Shown: positions 34,137 to 42,028 of the stretch, in pieces
How the letters are laid out: every line of letters begins with the position of its first letter
How positions within the stretch are numbered: position 1 is the stretch's first letter
Assembly (NCBI GenBank): GCA_963847595.1
Contig: CAWKAJ010000001.1
Span: forward strand, 372,001-436,000
DNA length: 64,000 bases
Source: JACWAE01 sp963847595
GTDB taxonomy: Bacteria; Chloroflexota; Dehalococcoidia; SZUA-161
Reading direction: 5' to 3'
The notes under the pieces: generated by a model
Databases searched by the model: none
Seen by the model: the letters and a program-made list of their open reading frames with translations, nothing else
What the model was told of the DNA's origin: nothing
Program-made: the position numbers and the translations under genes

Positions 34137-34343
34137 TTATACCGATTGCATAGCTATAGTAAATTCCTCCGTCGCACTTTCGGCGCACTTGTGGTCAGGG
34201 AGATGCTCAAGGCAAAAGAATTTACTGCACTTGCCGCACATACCCTTGTCCCTGGCGGTTGTCAGGTCTTTGCCACAGGTGTCACACGCCTCACAGTCTC
34301 GAAAGAGGTCTGTGATATTCAGCCCTATGTGATAGGCTTTCAC
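34137..34343 (-). CDS. small zinc-binding protein
   Basis: A 68-residue protein with a rich Cys/His set: DCEACDTCGKDL, then CGKCSKFFCLEHLPDHKC. It looks like a two-zinc cross-brace (B-box/AN1/RING-like) arrangement. Starts at GTG 34343 after GGGGGTGAA. It is the first gene of the cassette operon. A RING-like E3 role next to the E1/E2/Ub-like genes is tempting but unproven; AN1- or B-box-type zinc fingers are equally possible. Confidence 0.6.
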   Translation of the reverse strand: MKAYHIGLNITDLFRDCEACDTCGKDLTTARDKGMCGKCSKFFCLEHLPDHKCAESATEEFTIAMQSV

Positions 34344-34377
34344 TCAGTTCACCCCCTTCCTGGCTTTATAAAACGAA

Positions 34378-34446
34378 GAGCCTCTAACGCCATTGGTGGC
34401 GGGCAAGGCTTCACCCAACCCCCGACCTCAAGTGCGTTAGAGGCTC
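34378..34446. repeat. 13-bp perfect inverted repeat with 43-bp loop
   Basis: GAGCCTCTAACGC (34378-34390) and its exact complement (34434-34446). It sits between the terminator at 34447 and the cassette operon. It may be part of the termination region, an operator or a folded RNA. Confidence 0.6.
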
Positions 34447-34479
34447 TCAAAAAGCAAAAAGACTCTCAATAATTGAGAG
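34447..34479 (-). terminator. rho-independent terminator of the gene at 34523
   Basis: On the minus strand, 43 bp past the stop: hairpin CTCTCAATTATTGAGAG followed by TCTTTTTGCTTTTT. Good stem and T-run. It separates the gene at 34523-35203 from the cassette operon. Confidence 0.75.
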
Positions 34480-34522
34480 CCTTTGCTTTCATTTTAACTC
34501 GACTTAGCCTCGATGGTATGTT

Positions 34523-35203
34523 TTAAGTGAGATAATGCGCTATTGCTTTAGTGACTGATAACTCGACTTGTCTTTCAACACCTATCGGCAAGCCCTTGCC
34601 ATATCGGATATACTTGCGCTTGCGATTTTTACTCACACTCGTTAAAGGTGCTTGTAAATCTACGAGTAAGCGAGTGTAAGAGGAAGCTATCCGCACTTTT
34701 GCGAACGGCTTAAAGGTTAGGCCACTAACCCCCAAACACTCTATAAAGTACGTTGGCTGGTTTTCATGGTAAATATCCCTTGCGATAGCGTTAAATTGCC
34801 CCCTTAACTTGCCAACTTCGGGGATAGTGTGCAACAGTTTTGCGATTGCTTTACGTTCGCTTGCTTTAGCTTCCCTATCTTCGGCAATCCAATCCCCTAT
34901 GACTTCCCGCAGTTTCAAGTCAAACAGCCTTATAACTTCGGGTTCGGGGTCTTTTATCCAATTCGGGATACGCTTATACTCAACAGTCATCAAGGGCTTC
35001 CCATCTCTGTCAAGTATGGCGTTGCCGCTTCTGTCAACACACTTGATTAGCTTCGGCACTATCCCGAATAGGGGCTTTAATTGCCGATATAGGTAGTGTT
35101 CAAGCTCAGTACAAGCCGTATGGCCTAGTAAACAGCGATTGCCATACGTTGCCCATAGGTTCAACATTTGGGCTTGTCTTTCACTCGTTGCCCAATTCGG
35201 CAT
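34523..35203 (-). CDS. hypothetical protein of the mobile region
   Basis: A 226-residue, Lys/Arg-rich soluble protein. Near the N-terminus YGNRCLLGHTACTELEHY has two Cys and two His spaced like a small zinc site or a degenerate HNH. The rest is helical and then beta-rich (LTFKPFAKVRIASSYTRLL). Base composition differs from neighbours: GCTTCGG/TTCGGG oligonucleotides are very frequent. Upstream is one arm of the dyad operator at 35218. No family is recognised. Confidence 0.6.
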   Translation of the reverse strand: MPNWATSERQAQMLNLWATYGNRCLLGHTACTELEHYLYRQLKPLFGIVPKLIKCVDRSGNAILDRDGKPLMTVEYKRIPNWIKDPEPEVIRLFDLKLREVIGDWIAEDREAKASERKAIAKLLHTIPEVGKLRGQFNAIARDIYHENQPTYFIECLGVSGLTFKPFAKVRIASSYTRLLVDLQAPLTSVSKNRKRKYIRYGKGLPIGVERQVELSVTKAIAHYLT

Positions 35204-35217
35204 AATCCCCCCAATCT

Positions 35218-35248
35218 CTCAAGCCCATATTCGGGGGATATACGCTTA
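35218..35248. promoter_or_regulatory. dyad operator-like element, copy 1
   Basis: 31 bp beginning CTCAAGCCCATATTCGG and ending ATACGCTTA, itself an imperfect dyad (AAGC..ATAT..ATAT..GCTT). The inverse copy is at 35820-35851. It lies 15 bp upstream of the start at 35203. Confidence 0.7.
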
Positions 35249-35293
35249 TGTGCTGATACTGGTTCGCTATCGGTTCGGGGGGGGCGGTTCGGG

Positions 35294-35794
35294 TTATGCT
35301 GGTACTGGTACGGCTTCGCTGTGGGCTTCGGCTTCGGTGCGGTGCGCCATAGCTTCGGCCATTAGGTCGGCTGTGTGCTGGTTTATCGCTACTCTGTCGG
35401 CTTCCCTTATGGGCTTACCCGCTTCTACTGCTGTGGAAACTTCGGCTTTATAGGCTTCGGGTTCGGCCTTGCGGACTGTTGCGCTGAAGTGCTGAAGGTT
35501 CGCTATAAAGTTTTCCCGAACGTGTTTGACACCATCGCCCAATTCCTTCGCAACTCTGATAACGGGCTTGCCCGTTTCGCTGTTGAACTTCGCAACGCCA
35601 TCTTTCCCGTAAGCAAGCCGAAGCGGTGCGCCTAACGCTTCGGGCGGTATCACGGTGTTGCCCATCACGTTAGAAGCCGTAAAGAAGGGCAGCCAAACAG
35701 TCTCTAAGTCCACACTCCAAACCTTGCGGCCTTGCGGCTTTGTGGGTGATGGAGCGCACAGCATAGCGATATATTCGGGTGTCTCGATGTTCAT
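35294..35794 (-). CDS. hypothetical protein of the mobile region
   Basis: A 166-residue protein with a good start (AGAGGTAAGCGTATG). It begins MNIETPEYIAMLCAPSP, has a central GNTVIPPEALGAPLRL and KELGDGVKHVRENFIANLQ, and ends in an Ala/Glu-rich repeat-like tail (EAEAHSEAVPVPA). The codon set is skewed to GAA/GCC giving the CTTCGG-rich opposite strand. No family is recognised. An inverted pair of operators flanks it. Confidence 0.55.
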   Translation of the reverse strand: MNIETPEYIAMLCAPSPTKPQGRKVWSVDLETVWLPFFTASNVMGNTVIPPEALGAPLRLAYGKDGVAKFNSETGKPVIRVAKELGDGVKHVRENFIANLQHFSATVRKAEPEAYKAEVSTAVEAGKPIREADRVAINQHTADLMAEAMAHRTEAEAHSEAVPVPA

Positions 35795-35819
35795 ACGCTT
35801 ACCTCTCTTATTTTAGATT

Positions 35820-35851
35820 TAAGCGTATATCCCCCCGAATATGGGCTTGAG
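35820..35851. promoter_or_regulatory. dyad operator-like element, copy 2 (inverted)
   Basis: Reverse complement of the element at 35218-35248 with one extra C. It lies 26 bp upstream of the start at 35794, where a promoter operator is expected. Confidence 0.7.
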
Positions 35852-36206
35852 TTTGAATGACTTTGGTACACGCTAACTCACTTTCAGCCTATCCCTTGCC
35901 CATTGTAGGAGCTTTCAGCCTATCCCCTATAAGGTAAAGGGCTTTTGCTTAGTCATTCGAGCTAACTCGACCATCAAGGCTAAGTCATTGTTTGTTAATG
36001 TACCTTGCTATGCGAAGCTATTTAGCTTCTCCATCCATAGCTCTGTGAACAGGATACTTTACAAAAGTACCTTTCGTAAATGAAAAGAAGTAGCTAGTTC
36101 TTCAATTGAAGCTGAAAATGCTATTTTTTGTGAAAGTTAGCTTCGGAAATATGGGGATTGAGGTAGATTCGTTTAAACCTTGTCAACGGAACTCAGGGTG
36201 AATCTC
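35852..36206. other. intergenic, no gene seen
   Basis: 355 bp with no supported frame. A short direct repeat CTTTCAGCCTATCCC occurs twice between 35880 and 35930. AT-rich, with many GCTA/AGCTT steps. Confidence 0.4.
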
Positions 36207-36493
36207 CGCTATCGGGTCTGCCCAGGGCACCACGGCTGCTTTTCCCTGGGGAGTCAACGAATAAAAGACTCGTTCCTGGACAAGAGCATACTGAGCAGCT
36301 TCCCGCCTCCCTGTTCGTTGTACCAAACCGAGGATACCGACCCTATGGCCGGTGATTCAGTCAGCAGACCCTTCTTCTCAAGGCTCTTTGCGAATTGGTC
36401 AAAGTCTTTAACCCGGTCCCGCTGCAACAACTTCTCAACGCGCAACCTGGGAGCGATGTTCACGATGCCCATCAAAAAATCCTATCCATCCAT
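36207..36493. pseudogene. decayed copy of the convergent gene pair at 37511-38162
   Basis: Plus-strand translation from 36207 (RYRVCPGHHGCFSLGSQRI..., ending QTEDTDP at ~36346) is clearly related to the gene at 37511 (RYRVCPGQHRCFPLGGYRV...QTEDVEP). Minus-strand translation from 36493 is related to the gene at 37734: MGIVNIAPRLRVEKLLQRDR against MGVVNVIPRLPAEKFFERDR. In this copy TGG in the start MDGW has become TAG (36482-36484), and the middle of both genes is deleted around 36347. It is therefore a remnant of a duplication. Confidence 0.7.
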
Positions 36494-36924
36494 TGTAGGC
36501 CTCTTCTTTTAAGCCTTACGCGTTCTTAGGCCATGCCAAACTAAGTGTTGTGCCGCGCCGAAATGCGGGGAAAACAGCGTCCGGATGCCAAAATAATGGA
36601 CAAATGGACTTGGACGGAGAAACTGAAAAGTCCTAGGACTTTGGACTCCCTAAAGTCCAAAGTCGAAAAAGTCGTCGTGAACGTAGGGACCGCCGAAATG
36701 TCGTTTACCATGCCCGCAAACCCACTCAAACAGCCAACACAGGTTTGGACTTTTAGCTTCAATTAGGACATCGTCAAGACGTTCACCACGACGTCGTCAG
36801 TAGTAATACCATCCTCCCCATGGCAAGTATAGCTATCCCTTGAAGCTGTGGTCCGCCGAAATGAGCCGTTCAAATGCGTCCAAATCCGTTCACATGGCGG
36901 ACGGATGAATAGTATAAAAATTGC

Positions 36925-37111
36925 TGATATCATAATGATTTTCAGCTAAAATGCGCGCAAATGCGTGCAAATATCCTGAGAAATAGCTTCAAATTCCAAT
37001 AGAAATGTAGAAAAAATTTAGGGAAAATCTCATGATATCAAACCATGAGATCAGCACGGATACGGGCATGATATCAAGTATGAAATCAGCACAGGCAAGG
37101 GCATGATATCA
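36925..37111. repeat. TGATATCA palindrome/iteron cluster
   Basis: The 8-bp palindrome TGATATCA occurs at 36925, 37033, 37069 and 37104, with further copies at 37256 and 37427. Three of these share a longer GGGCATGATATCAA or CTCATGATATCAAA context and lie ~35 bp apart, with ATCAGCAC repeated between them. This is the look of iterons of an origin or of a partition/operator site. No replication gene is near. Confidence 0.6.
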
Positions 37112-37189
37112 AAAGTAGGTCGCTGACAAGTCAAAAAATATGGTTAATCTAGAAGCAGCGGCATAAAATTCAAGGTTAAAAAGGGGCTA

Positions 37190-37244
37190 GCACTTCCTCG
37201 GACAGGGGGTCAGGCTAGCTCCCTTCCTTTTGTCCGGGAAGTGC
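37190..37244. promoter_or_regulatory. large stem-loop upstream of the gene at 37278
   Basis: GCACTTCCTCGGACA (37190-37204) pairs with TGTCCGGGAAGTGC (37231-37244), one bulge, loop of 26 bp. It may be a folded RNA leader, a terminator of upstream transcription or a DNA-processing site. Confidence 0.6.
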
Positions 37245-37277
37245 TGCTCGGAGGCTGATATCAGCATAAAGGAGGTC

Positions 37278-37514
37278 ATGATGTCAAAATGGATGATTCA
37301 GGGCACAGATACGGCAGAGGAAGGTACGGCTGATGGATTCAAGCGTATCAATGCGGCGAAGAACAGAAATGAATTATTTAGAGATAAAGCCATAGTCTTT
37401 GTTGATGACCAGGAGAAGGTCCATGCTGATATCAACAACCTCGCTATAGCCAGGAAAGCCAGCCTGCTGCCGAAGGAAAAGCATGCTGGTAATGGCAAGG
37501 GTGCCCCAGGATGA
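37278..37514 (+). CDS. hypothetical small protein
   Basis: A 78-residue protein; the ATG at 37278 has AAAGGAGG ahead of it. Acidic and lysine-rich, mostly helical, no known motif. It begins just behind the stem-loop and the TGATATCA copy at 37256. Its stop overlaps the ATG of the next gene (ATGA), so the pair is coupled. Function unknown. Confidence 0.6.
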   Translation: MMSKWMIQGTDTAEEGTADGFKRINAAKNRNELFRDKAIVFVDDQEKVHADINNLAIARKASLLPKEKHAGNGKGAPG

Positions 37515-37780
37515 GTAGGCGCTATCGGGTCTGCCCAGGGCAGCACCGGTGCTTCCCCCTGGGAGGTTACCGAGTAGAACACTCGCTGCCGGAGAAAACC
37601 ATACTGGGCGGGTTTGATCTTCGTTCTGCGCCGCATCAAACCGAGGATGTCGAACCAGTGGAAGTATGGAACAACTCGGCCTTTTGGTCGGCTTGTTGCC
37701 GTTACTGGCAGGTTCTTCATACAGCTGATAATCTTATCCCACAGCCCCTGATAGAAGAGTCATCGACTTGGTTTCCCTGA
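37511..37780 (+). CDS. hypothetical protein, member X of a duplicated pair
   Basis: An 89-residue protein with YRVCPGQHRCFPLGGYRVEH at its N-terminus. The same residues are kept in the decayed copy at 36207 in this reading frame, which argues that this strand is coding. Start overlaps the stop upstream. The C-terminus crosses the end of the convergent gene by 47 bp. No family is recognised; the C..H..C group could bind metal. Confidence 0.55.
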   Translation: MSRRYRVCPGQHRCFPLGGYRVEHSLPEKTILGGFDLRSAPHQTEDVEPVEVWNNSAFWSACCRYWQVLHTADNLIPQPLIEESSTWFP

Positions 37781-38162
37781 CCAGGGCTACCAGGTTCAAT
37801 CCGTGCTTAAATCCACAGTGTACATCGGCAGCGCATCCCATGAAGTACTCTTGGACGTGGCCCTCCGTTAGATAAAGTTCTGCGTATGTCTCCATCTCTT
37901 GATATGCCATGGTTTTCGGGTCAAGCTCTACGCTGTTTACGATTTTTGGAGTAGCAGGCTGTTCCTGCCCGAGATGCGCCGGTTCTGCGTTGGAAATTGC
38001 AGGGGGATGGCTCAGCGTGGGTGTCCCAGCCAGCAACCCCTTCTGCTGTAGGCTTTGCTCGAGCTTCTCGAATTCCTTACTCCGGTCGCGCTCGAAGAAC
38101 TTCTCCGCGGGCAGCCTGGGGATAACGTTTACCACGCCCATGACAACATCCCAGCCGTCCAT
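37734..38162 (-). CDS. hypothetical protein, member Y of a duplicated pair
   Basis: A 142-residue protein starting MDGWDVVMGVVNVIPRLPAE at ATG 38162 after GGAGGTGGA; the frame is open upstream but without a ribosome site. The charged helical middle (RDRSKEFEKLEQSLQQKGLL) is conserved in the decayed copy. The C-terminal half (YQEMETYAELYLTEGHVQEY) has no known motif. It ends in overlap with the convergent gene. Confidence 0.55.
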   Translation of the reverse strand: MDGWDVVMGVVNVIPRLPAEKFFERDRSKEFEKLEQSLQQKGLLAGTPTLSHPPAISNAEPAHLGQEQPATPKIVNSVELDPKTMAYQEMETYAELYLTEGHVQEYFMGCAADVHCGFKHGLNLVALVRETKSMTLLSGAVG

Positions 38163-38310
38163 CGTCCACCTCCTCAGCCTATTTGCTGTATTTTCCTTCA
38201 TTTTGTCAAGGGAATGGTCATAGACTATAAGAACTAAGATGTCTTGACAAATAGCTTCATTCCGACTTTTAAAAGTCATGACTCAAGAAAATCAGCAGAC
38301 AAATGATGAT

Positions 38311-38371
38311 CTATTTGAATAAATGACGCTCTATTTGAATAACTATTTGAATAAACCGGGCTCTATTTGAA
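38311..38371 (+). repeat. four CTATTTGAA direct repeats
   Basis: CTATTTGAA occurs at 38311, 38331, 38343 and 38363, mostly with TAA after it, in a 530-bp gap upstream of the recombinase. These could be operator sites of recombinase control or a small iteron set. Confidence 0.6.
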
Positions 38372-38810
38372 CGATCTTGACAATTCCCGAATTTGAACAT
38401 TTGCCGGAGCAGGTATCCGCTACCCTTGACAAAGGCAAGAAGTGTATTAACGTATAAATATTGAAGGTGCTTGCGAAGCAGACGGAAGTTCCAGGAGAAC
38501 CTATTGTGACACAGCGACATGCCTCGATTGAGGATAAGGCAAAAGGCTGTACCATTTTTCTTATTTGTCTTCCCTGACAGAATAGGGGTTATCATTGCTA
38601 CCGCAAATATAGAGATCTTAACCTCAACAGTAGCTAAATCTTGATGTGAGCAGCTTGGCAAAATTATAGACTGAGTGCCAGGTACAATTAAAGGTCAATA
38701 TGATATAATTCTCTCGCGGAAAGAGCATCTGACTTGGCTCAGCTTAGCAAGCAATATATCGGCAAGAAACGCAGAACAGAAGGCCGCTGTCCAAGAAGGA
38801 GAGTTAAAAG
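38372..38810. other. intergenic upstream of the recombinase
   Basis: 439 bp with no gene that I trust. A minus-strand frame is open here but has no start signal and a random-looking product. The recombinase ribosome site (AAGGAGAG) is at its right end. Confidence 0.4.
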
Positions 38811-40523
38811 ATGGAATATACTGAGGCTAACATGCGAAATCACATCCCCCAAGTGGAGAAATTGGAACTAGCAGCAGCATATTGCCGAGTCTCCAGCGAA
38901 GAGCAACAGCAAAATCAGAATATCAAGAACCAAATAAGCTCCATCGAGACCTATGTGGATTTGCAGAAGGCCATTGATAGCAGGCTTGAGATAAAAGATT
39001 GGTATCTGGACGATGGAGTCTCGGGGACCATTCCGTTGGAGATGAGGCCCGCTGGAGCCAAATTGCTCTCAGATGCCAGAGAGGGAAAGTTCAATCTCGT
39101 TCTAGTGTGGAAATTAGACCGTCTGGCAAGAAAGCCGTCCATTACTCTGAACACCATCGAAACACTCGAAAGTCACGGGATAGGCGTAAGAAGTATTACG
39201 GAAGCACTTGATGCTTCTACTCCGGCAGGAAGGCTGATGCGTAACATGCTCGCGAGTTTTGCTGGCTTCGAGAGAGATAGCATCGTGGAGCGGTCAATAG
39301 AAGGAACTAACCGTAGAGCCAAAGACGGGCAGTGGCTAGGCGGTATTGTTCCCTATGGCTATGAAGTGGTTGGCAAGAAAAAGGATGCCAGGTTAGTTGT
39401 TTCGGAGAAGATCATACCTAATCACTCGCTAAGTGAATCTGATGTCGTTCGGATGATCTATCGCAAACTCGCTACGGAGAAGGAAAGTTGTGTCAAAATT
39501 GCAGACGAATTAAATGCGCTTGGAGTCCCACCGGCATACGTCAAAGATAATAGGCAGCTGCAAATAACCACGATCGAAGGGAAGCGCAAGGTCAATACTG
39601 CCGGCATATGGAGACCAGCACGAATCCGTAACCTGGCGGTTAATCCAGTCTATAAAGGTATCCATGTGTATGGGAAACGATCACGAAAGCAAAGAGTGCT
39701 CATACCCCGGACCGTTGCCGCGATAGTAAGCGAACAGGATTGGGAAAAGGCACAAGAAACGCTTAAGGCCAACAGGTTGCTTTCAGATCGTAATGCCACG
39801 GAGAAATACCTGCTCCGTGGTTTGGTTAAGTGTGGCTTGTGCGGTTTAACTTACACAGGCTGCACTTACCACACTTCTCAAGGAGGTAGAAAGAGATACT
39901 ATCGCTGCAACGGCAAGACTGCGTATCGAGGGCCATTCCAGGGTAAGTGCCAAGCCAAAGCCGTACAAGCAGATGCTTTGGAAGAGGCAGTGTGGAGGGA
40001 AATCGAAAAGATATTACTTAATCGTGACGTAACCCTGGAAAGACTAAATCAAAAGTACCTTGATCAAGAGAAGTGGTTAGCCGTCTCGGAAGCGGAGAGA
40101 GCCTTGGTCGAGAAATCCCTCACATCCAAAAAGGCTGAGAGGGAAAAGGTGCTCGACCTCTATCGCCGTCAGCTAATCTCTATTAGTGATACAGAAAGCC
40201 AGCTGGTAAAGATAGGTGCCGAAGAGAAGTCGTTATCTGTTCGGCTCGATGAACTTAAGGCCAGTGCAAGAGAACAAGAGCGAATAGAGGAAAAGCTGAG
40301 TAAAGCCGGAGAACTTATGCAAAAGCTTCAGAATGTGTTGAAGAACCCTTTGCCTTGGGAAGCAAAAAGAGAGATAGTTGAGCAACTGGTCTGGGAGGTC
40401 AGGGTGGATACAGTTACTCATGATAACAGGAGAAAGGCTGAGATTGGCTTAGCCTTTGCTTTCGGTGAAAATATGTTATCAGTTAACCGCACGGGCAGGG
40501 GTTCATCGCCTCCACCAACATGA
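38811..40523 (+). CDS. large serine recombinase (integrase)
   Basis: A 570-residue large serine recombinase. The resolvase domain (residues ~20-165) has the catalytic Ser in AAYCRVSSEEQ, plus LVWKLDRLARKP and the MLASFAGFERDSIVERS helix. The 'recombinase' DNA-binding domain follows. A zinc ribbon has CGLCGLTYTGC and YRCNG...KCQAK. A long coiled coil (residues ~420-520) precedes the C-terminus. The enzyme recombines attP with attB. The gene ends at 40523, running 41 bp into the broken comM gene. Start signal AAGGAGAG. It looks intact. Confidence 0.95.
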   Translation: MEYTEANMRNHIPQVEKLELAAAYCRVSSEEQQQNQNIKNQISSIETYVDLQKAIDSRLEIKDWYLDDGVSGTIPLEMRPAGAKLLSDAREGKFNLVLVWKLDRLARKPSITLNTIETLESHGIGVRSITEALDASTPAGRLMRNMLASFAGFERDSIVERSIEGTNRRAKDGQWLGGIVPYGYEVVGKKKDARLVVSEKIIPNHSLSESDVVRMIYRKLATEKESCVKIADELNALGVPPAYVKDNRQLQITTIEGKRKVNTAGIWRPARIRNLAVNPVYKGIHVYGKRSRKQRVLIPRTVAAIVSEQDWEKAQETLKANRLLSDRNATEKYLLRGLVKCGLCGLTYTGCTYHTSQGGRKRYYRCNGKTAYRGPFQGKCQAKAVQADALEEAVWREIEKILLNRDVTLERLNQKYLDQEKWLAVSEAERALVEKSLTSKKAEREKVLDLYRRQLISISDTESQLVKIGAEEKSLSVRLDELKASAREQERIEEKLSKAGELMQKLQNVLKNPLPWEAKREIVEQLVWEVRVDTVTHDNRRKAEIGLAFAFGENMLSVNRTGRGSSPPPT

Positions 40524-41550
40524 AGTTCGCCGGAAAAGTAACGCTGCCCTGAGCACGGCTGATAGTCACTACCTTGTCCTCCAGGGGCTGACGTAAGACA
40601 TCCAGGTCGGTTTGCCCGAACTCGGGAAGCTCATCCAGAAAGAGAACGCCACGATGGCTGAGACTTATCTCGCCAGGCCTGGGCCAGCGGCCGCCGCCGA
40701 CCAGCCCGGCATGGGATATTGTATAGTGCGGCGCCCGAAAGGGCCGCTGCATGATGAGCGGTGTATCCTGAGGCAGAAGCCCGCTCACGCTGTAAATCTT
40801 GGTGACCTCCAAGGCCTCCTGAATATCCATCTTGGGTAGAATAGAGGGCAGCGAACGGGCCAGCAGTGTTTTCCCGCTCCCCGGTGGGCCGCTCATCACT
40901 AAGTTGTGCCCGCCCGCAGCGGCTACCTCTAACGCTCGCTTCACATGCTCCTGGCCTTTGATAAGGGCGAGATTGGTCAACGATGACAATTCTTCAGAGG
41001 CTTCAATTGTGACCTCATCCGCCACGTAGCCTGGTATGGGCGCTACCCCACGGAGATGCTCAACCAGTTGAGACAAGGAGGAGACCGGAATAGTAGTCAC
41101 CCCCTTGATCAAAGATGCTTCTTTAACGTCAGCGGCGGGGACAAAAACCGTGGATATTCCCTTATCTTTAGCCTGACCGACCATAGAGATGATGCCATGC
41201 GTATGCCGCAGGCTGCCATCCAGGGAGAGCTCACCGAGGAAAAGCATTTGCGAGGTATCCACCGAGACCTGCTCTGAACTGAGCAAGACGCCTACCGCAA
41301 TGGGAAGGTCATAGGCAGGGCCGGCTTTCTTGAGGTCAGCGGGGGCGAGGTTCACCGTTATCCGCCTCATGGGGAAGTGGCAGCCCGAGTTTCTGACCGC
41401 CGAGCGTACCCTCTCCCTGGCTTCCTGGACAGCAGTATCAGGCAATCCCACAATATTCATGGCGGGCAAGCCGCTCGAAATATCAACTTCTACTTCGACC
41501 TCCTGAGCATCAAGCCCTACTACCGCGGAAGTCTTCACTTTTGCCAGCAT
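40483..41550 (-). pseudogene. comM: comM/yifB (Mg-chelatase-like AAA ATPase), 3' end removed by the integrated element
   Basis: 355 residues of an expected ~500. The start MLAKVKTSAVVGLDAQEVEV and the ADLKKAGPAYDLPIAVGVL block are typical of YifB/ComM; Walker A is GPPGSGKTLLARSLP and Walker B LFLDELPEF. The reading stops at NPCPCG, followed at once by TAA where recombinase-side sequence begins (~40483-40500). In intact genes NPCPCG continues with Y/F-x-G-D. The remaining part is not in this window. ComM is a helicase-like protein in natural transformation; it should be inactive here. Confidence 0.9.
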
Positions 41551-42028
41551 GTTGTCTCGCTACCCCCTTAACCCTGTGCGCCTCATTATAGCAGGCATAA
41601 GCTTGCGACACAAATACAAGACAAGCGCCGACGATAAAAATCTCAAAAGAAGTTCAGCGCTTCCCCACGAGGTCGTTTAACAACTGGAGAATGCAGTAGG
41701 TCAATCCGCCTTAGGCGGATACCAGGGGTTTGGGGGTATGCTCCAATCCCAAAAATCACCCAAGACTAGGGTTTCGTTAGAGGAAGCTCCTGCTGGTCTA
41801 TTTCAGTTAACCAAAAAAGATAAGCGATTTGACTTAACCAATAGTAAGTGCTATAAATATTCCACCACGAACTTCCCTCACTAACAAGTGGCGGTTTGCT
41901 CTGCTCCCTCTGAGGTGCAGACCCACGTACTAGGCACGATAGCATTCACTGTCCGCAGAATAGGTTATTGGATACTCCAGCAAGCAGGATAGGGGCTGTC
42001 ATTCCCATTCATATTAGGGGGCGGAGTC
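41551..42028. other. intergenic, no gene seen
   Basis: 478 bp with no supported frame. It holds the comM upstream region and a good ribosome site (GGCGGAG) for the gene at 42029. No repeat shared with other gaps was noticed. Confidence 0.4.

Noticed and set aside
34378..34446. integron attC-like site (inverted CTCTAAC...GTTAGAG)
   Set aside because: The core differs from the RYYYAAC/GTTRRRY consensus at the outer base, no cassette-like gene arrangement or integron integrase is present, and it sits beside a normal terminator.
35139..35453. plus-strand frames with Gly/Phe-rich products opposite 35294-35794
   Set aside because: They mirror the CTTCGG-rich bias of the minus-strand gene and lack start signals.
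36545..36766. plus-strand frame of 73 codons
   Set aside because: No ATG start with a ribosome site and no similarity to its neighbours; the opposite frame of the same span is also open, which suggests chance.
37298..37720. minus-strand frame opposite the genes at 37278 and 37511
   Set aside because: The decayed copy at 36207 conserves the plus-strand reading, not this one.
38311..38661. minus-strand frame of 116 codons upstream of the integrase
   Set aside because: No ribosome site, random-looking composition, and it runs through the CTATTTGAA repeats.
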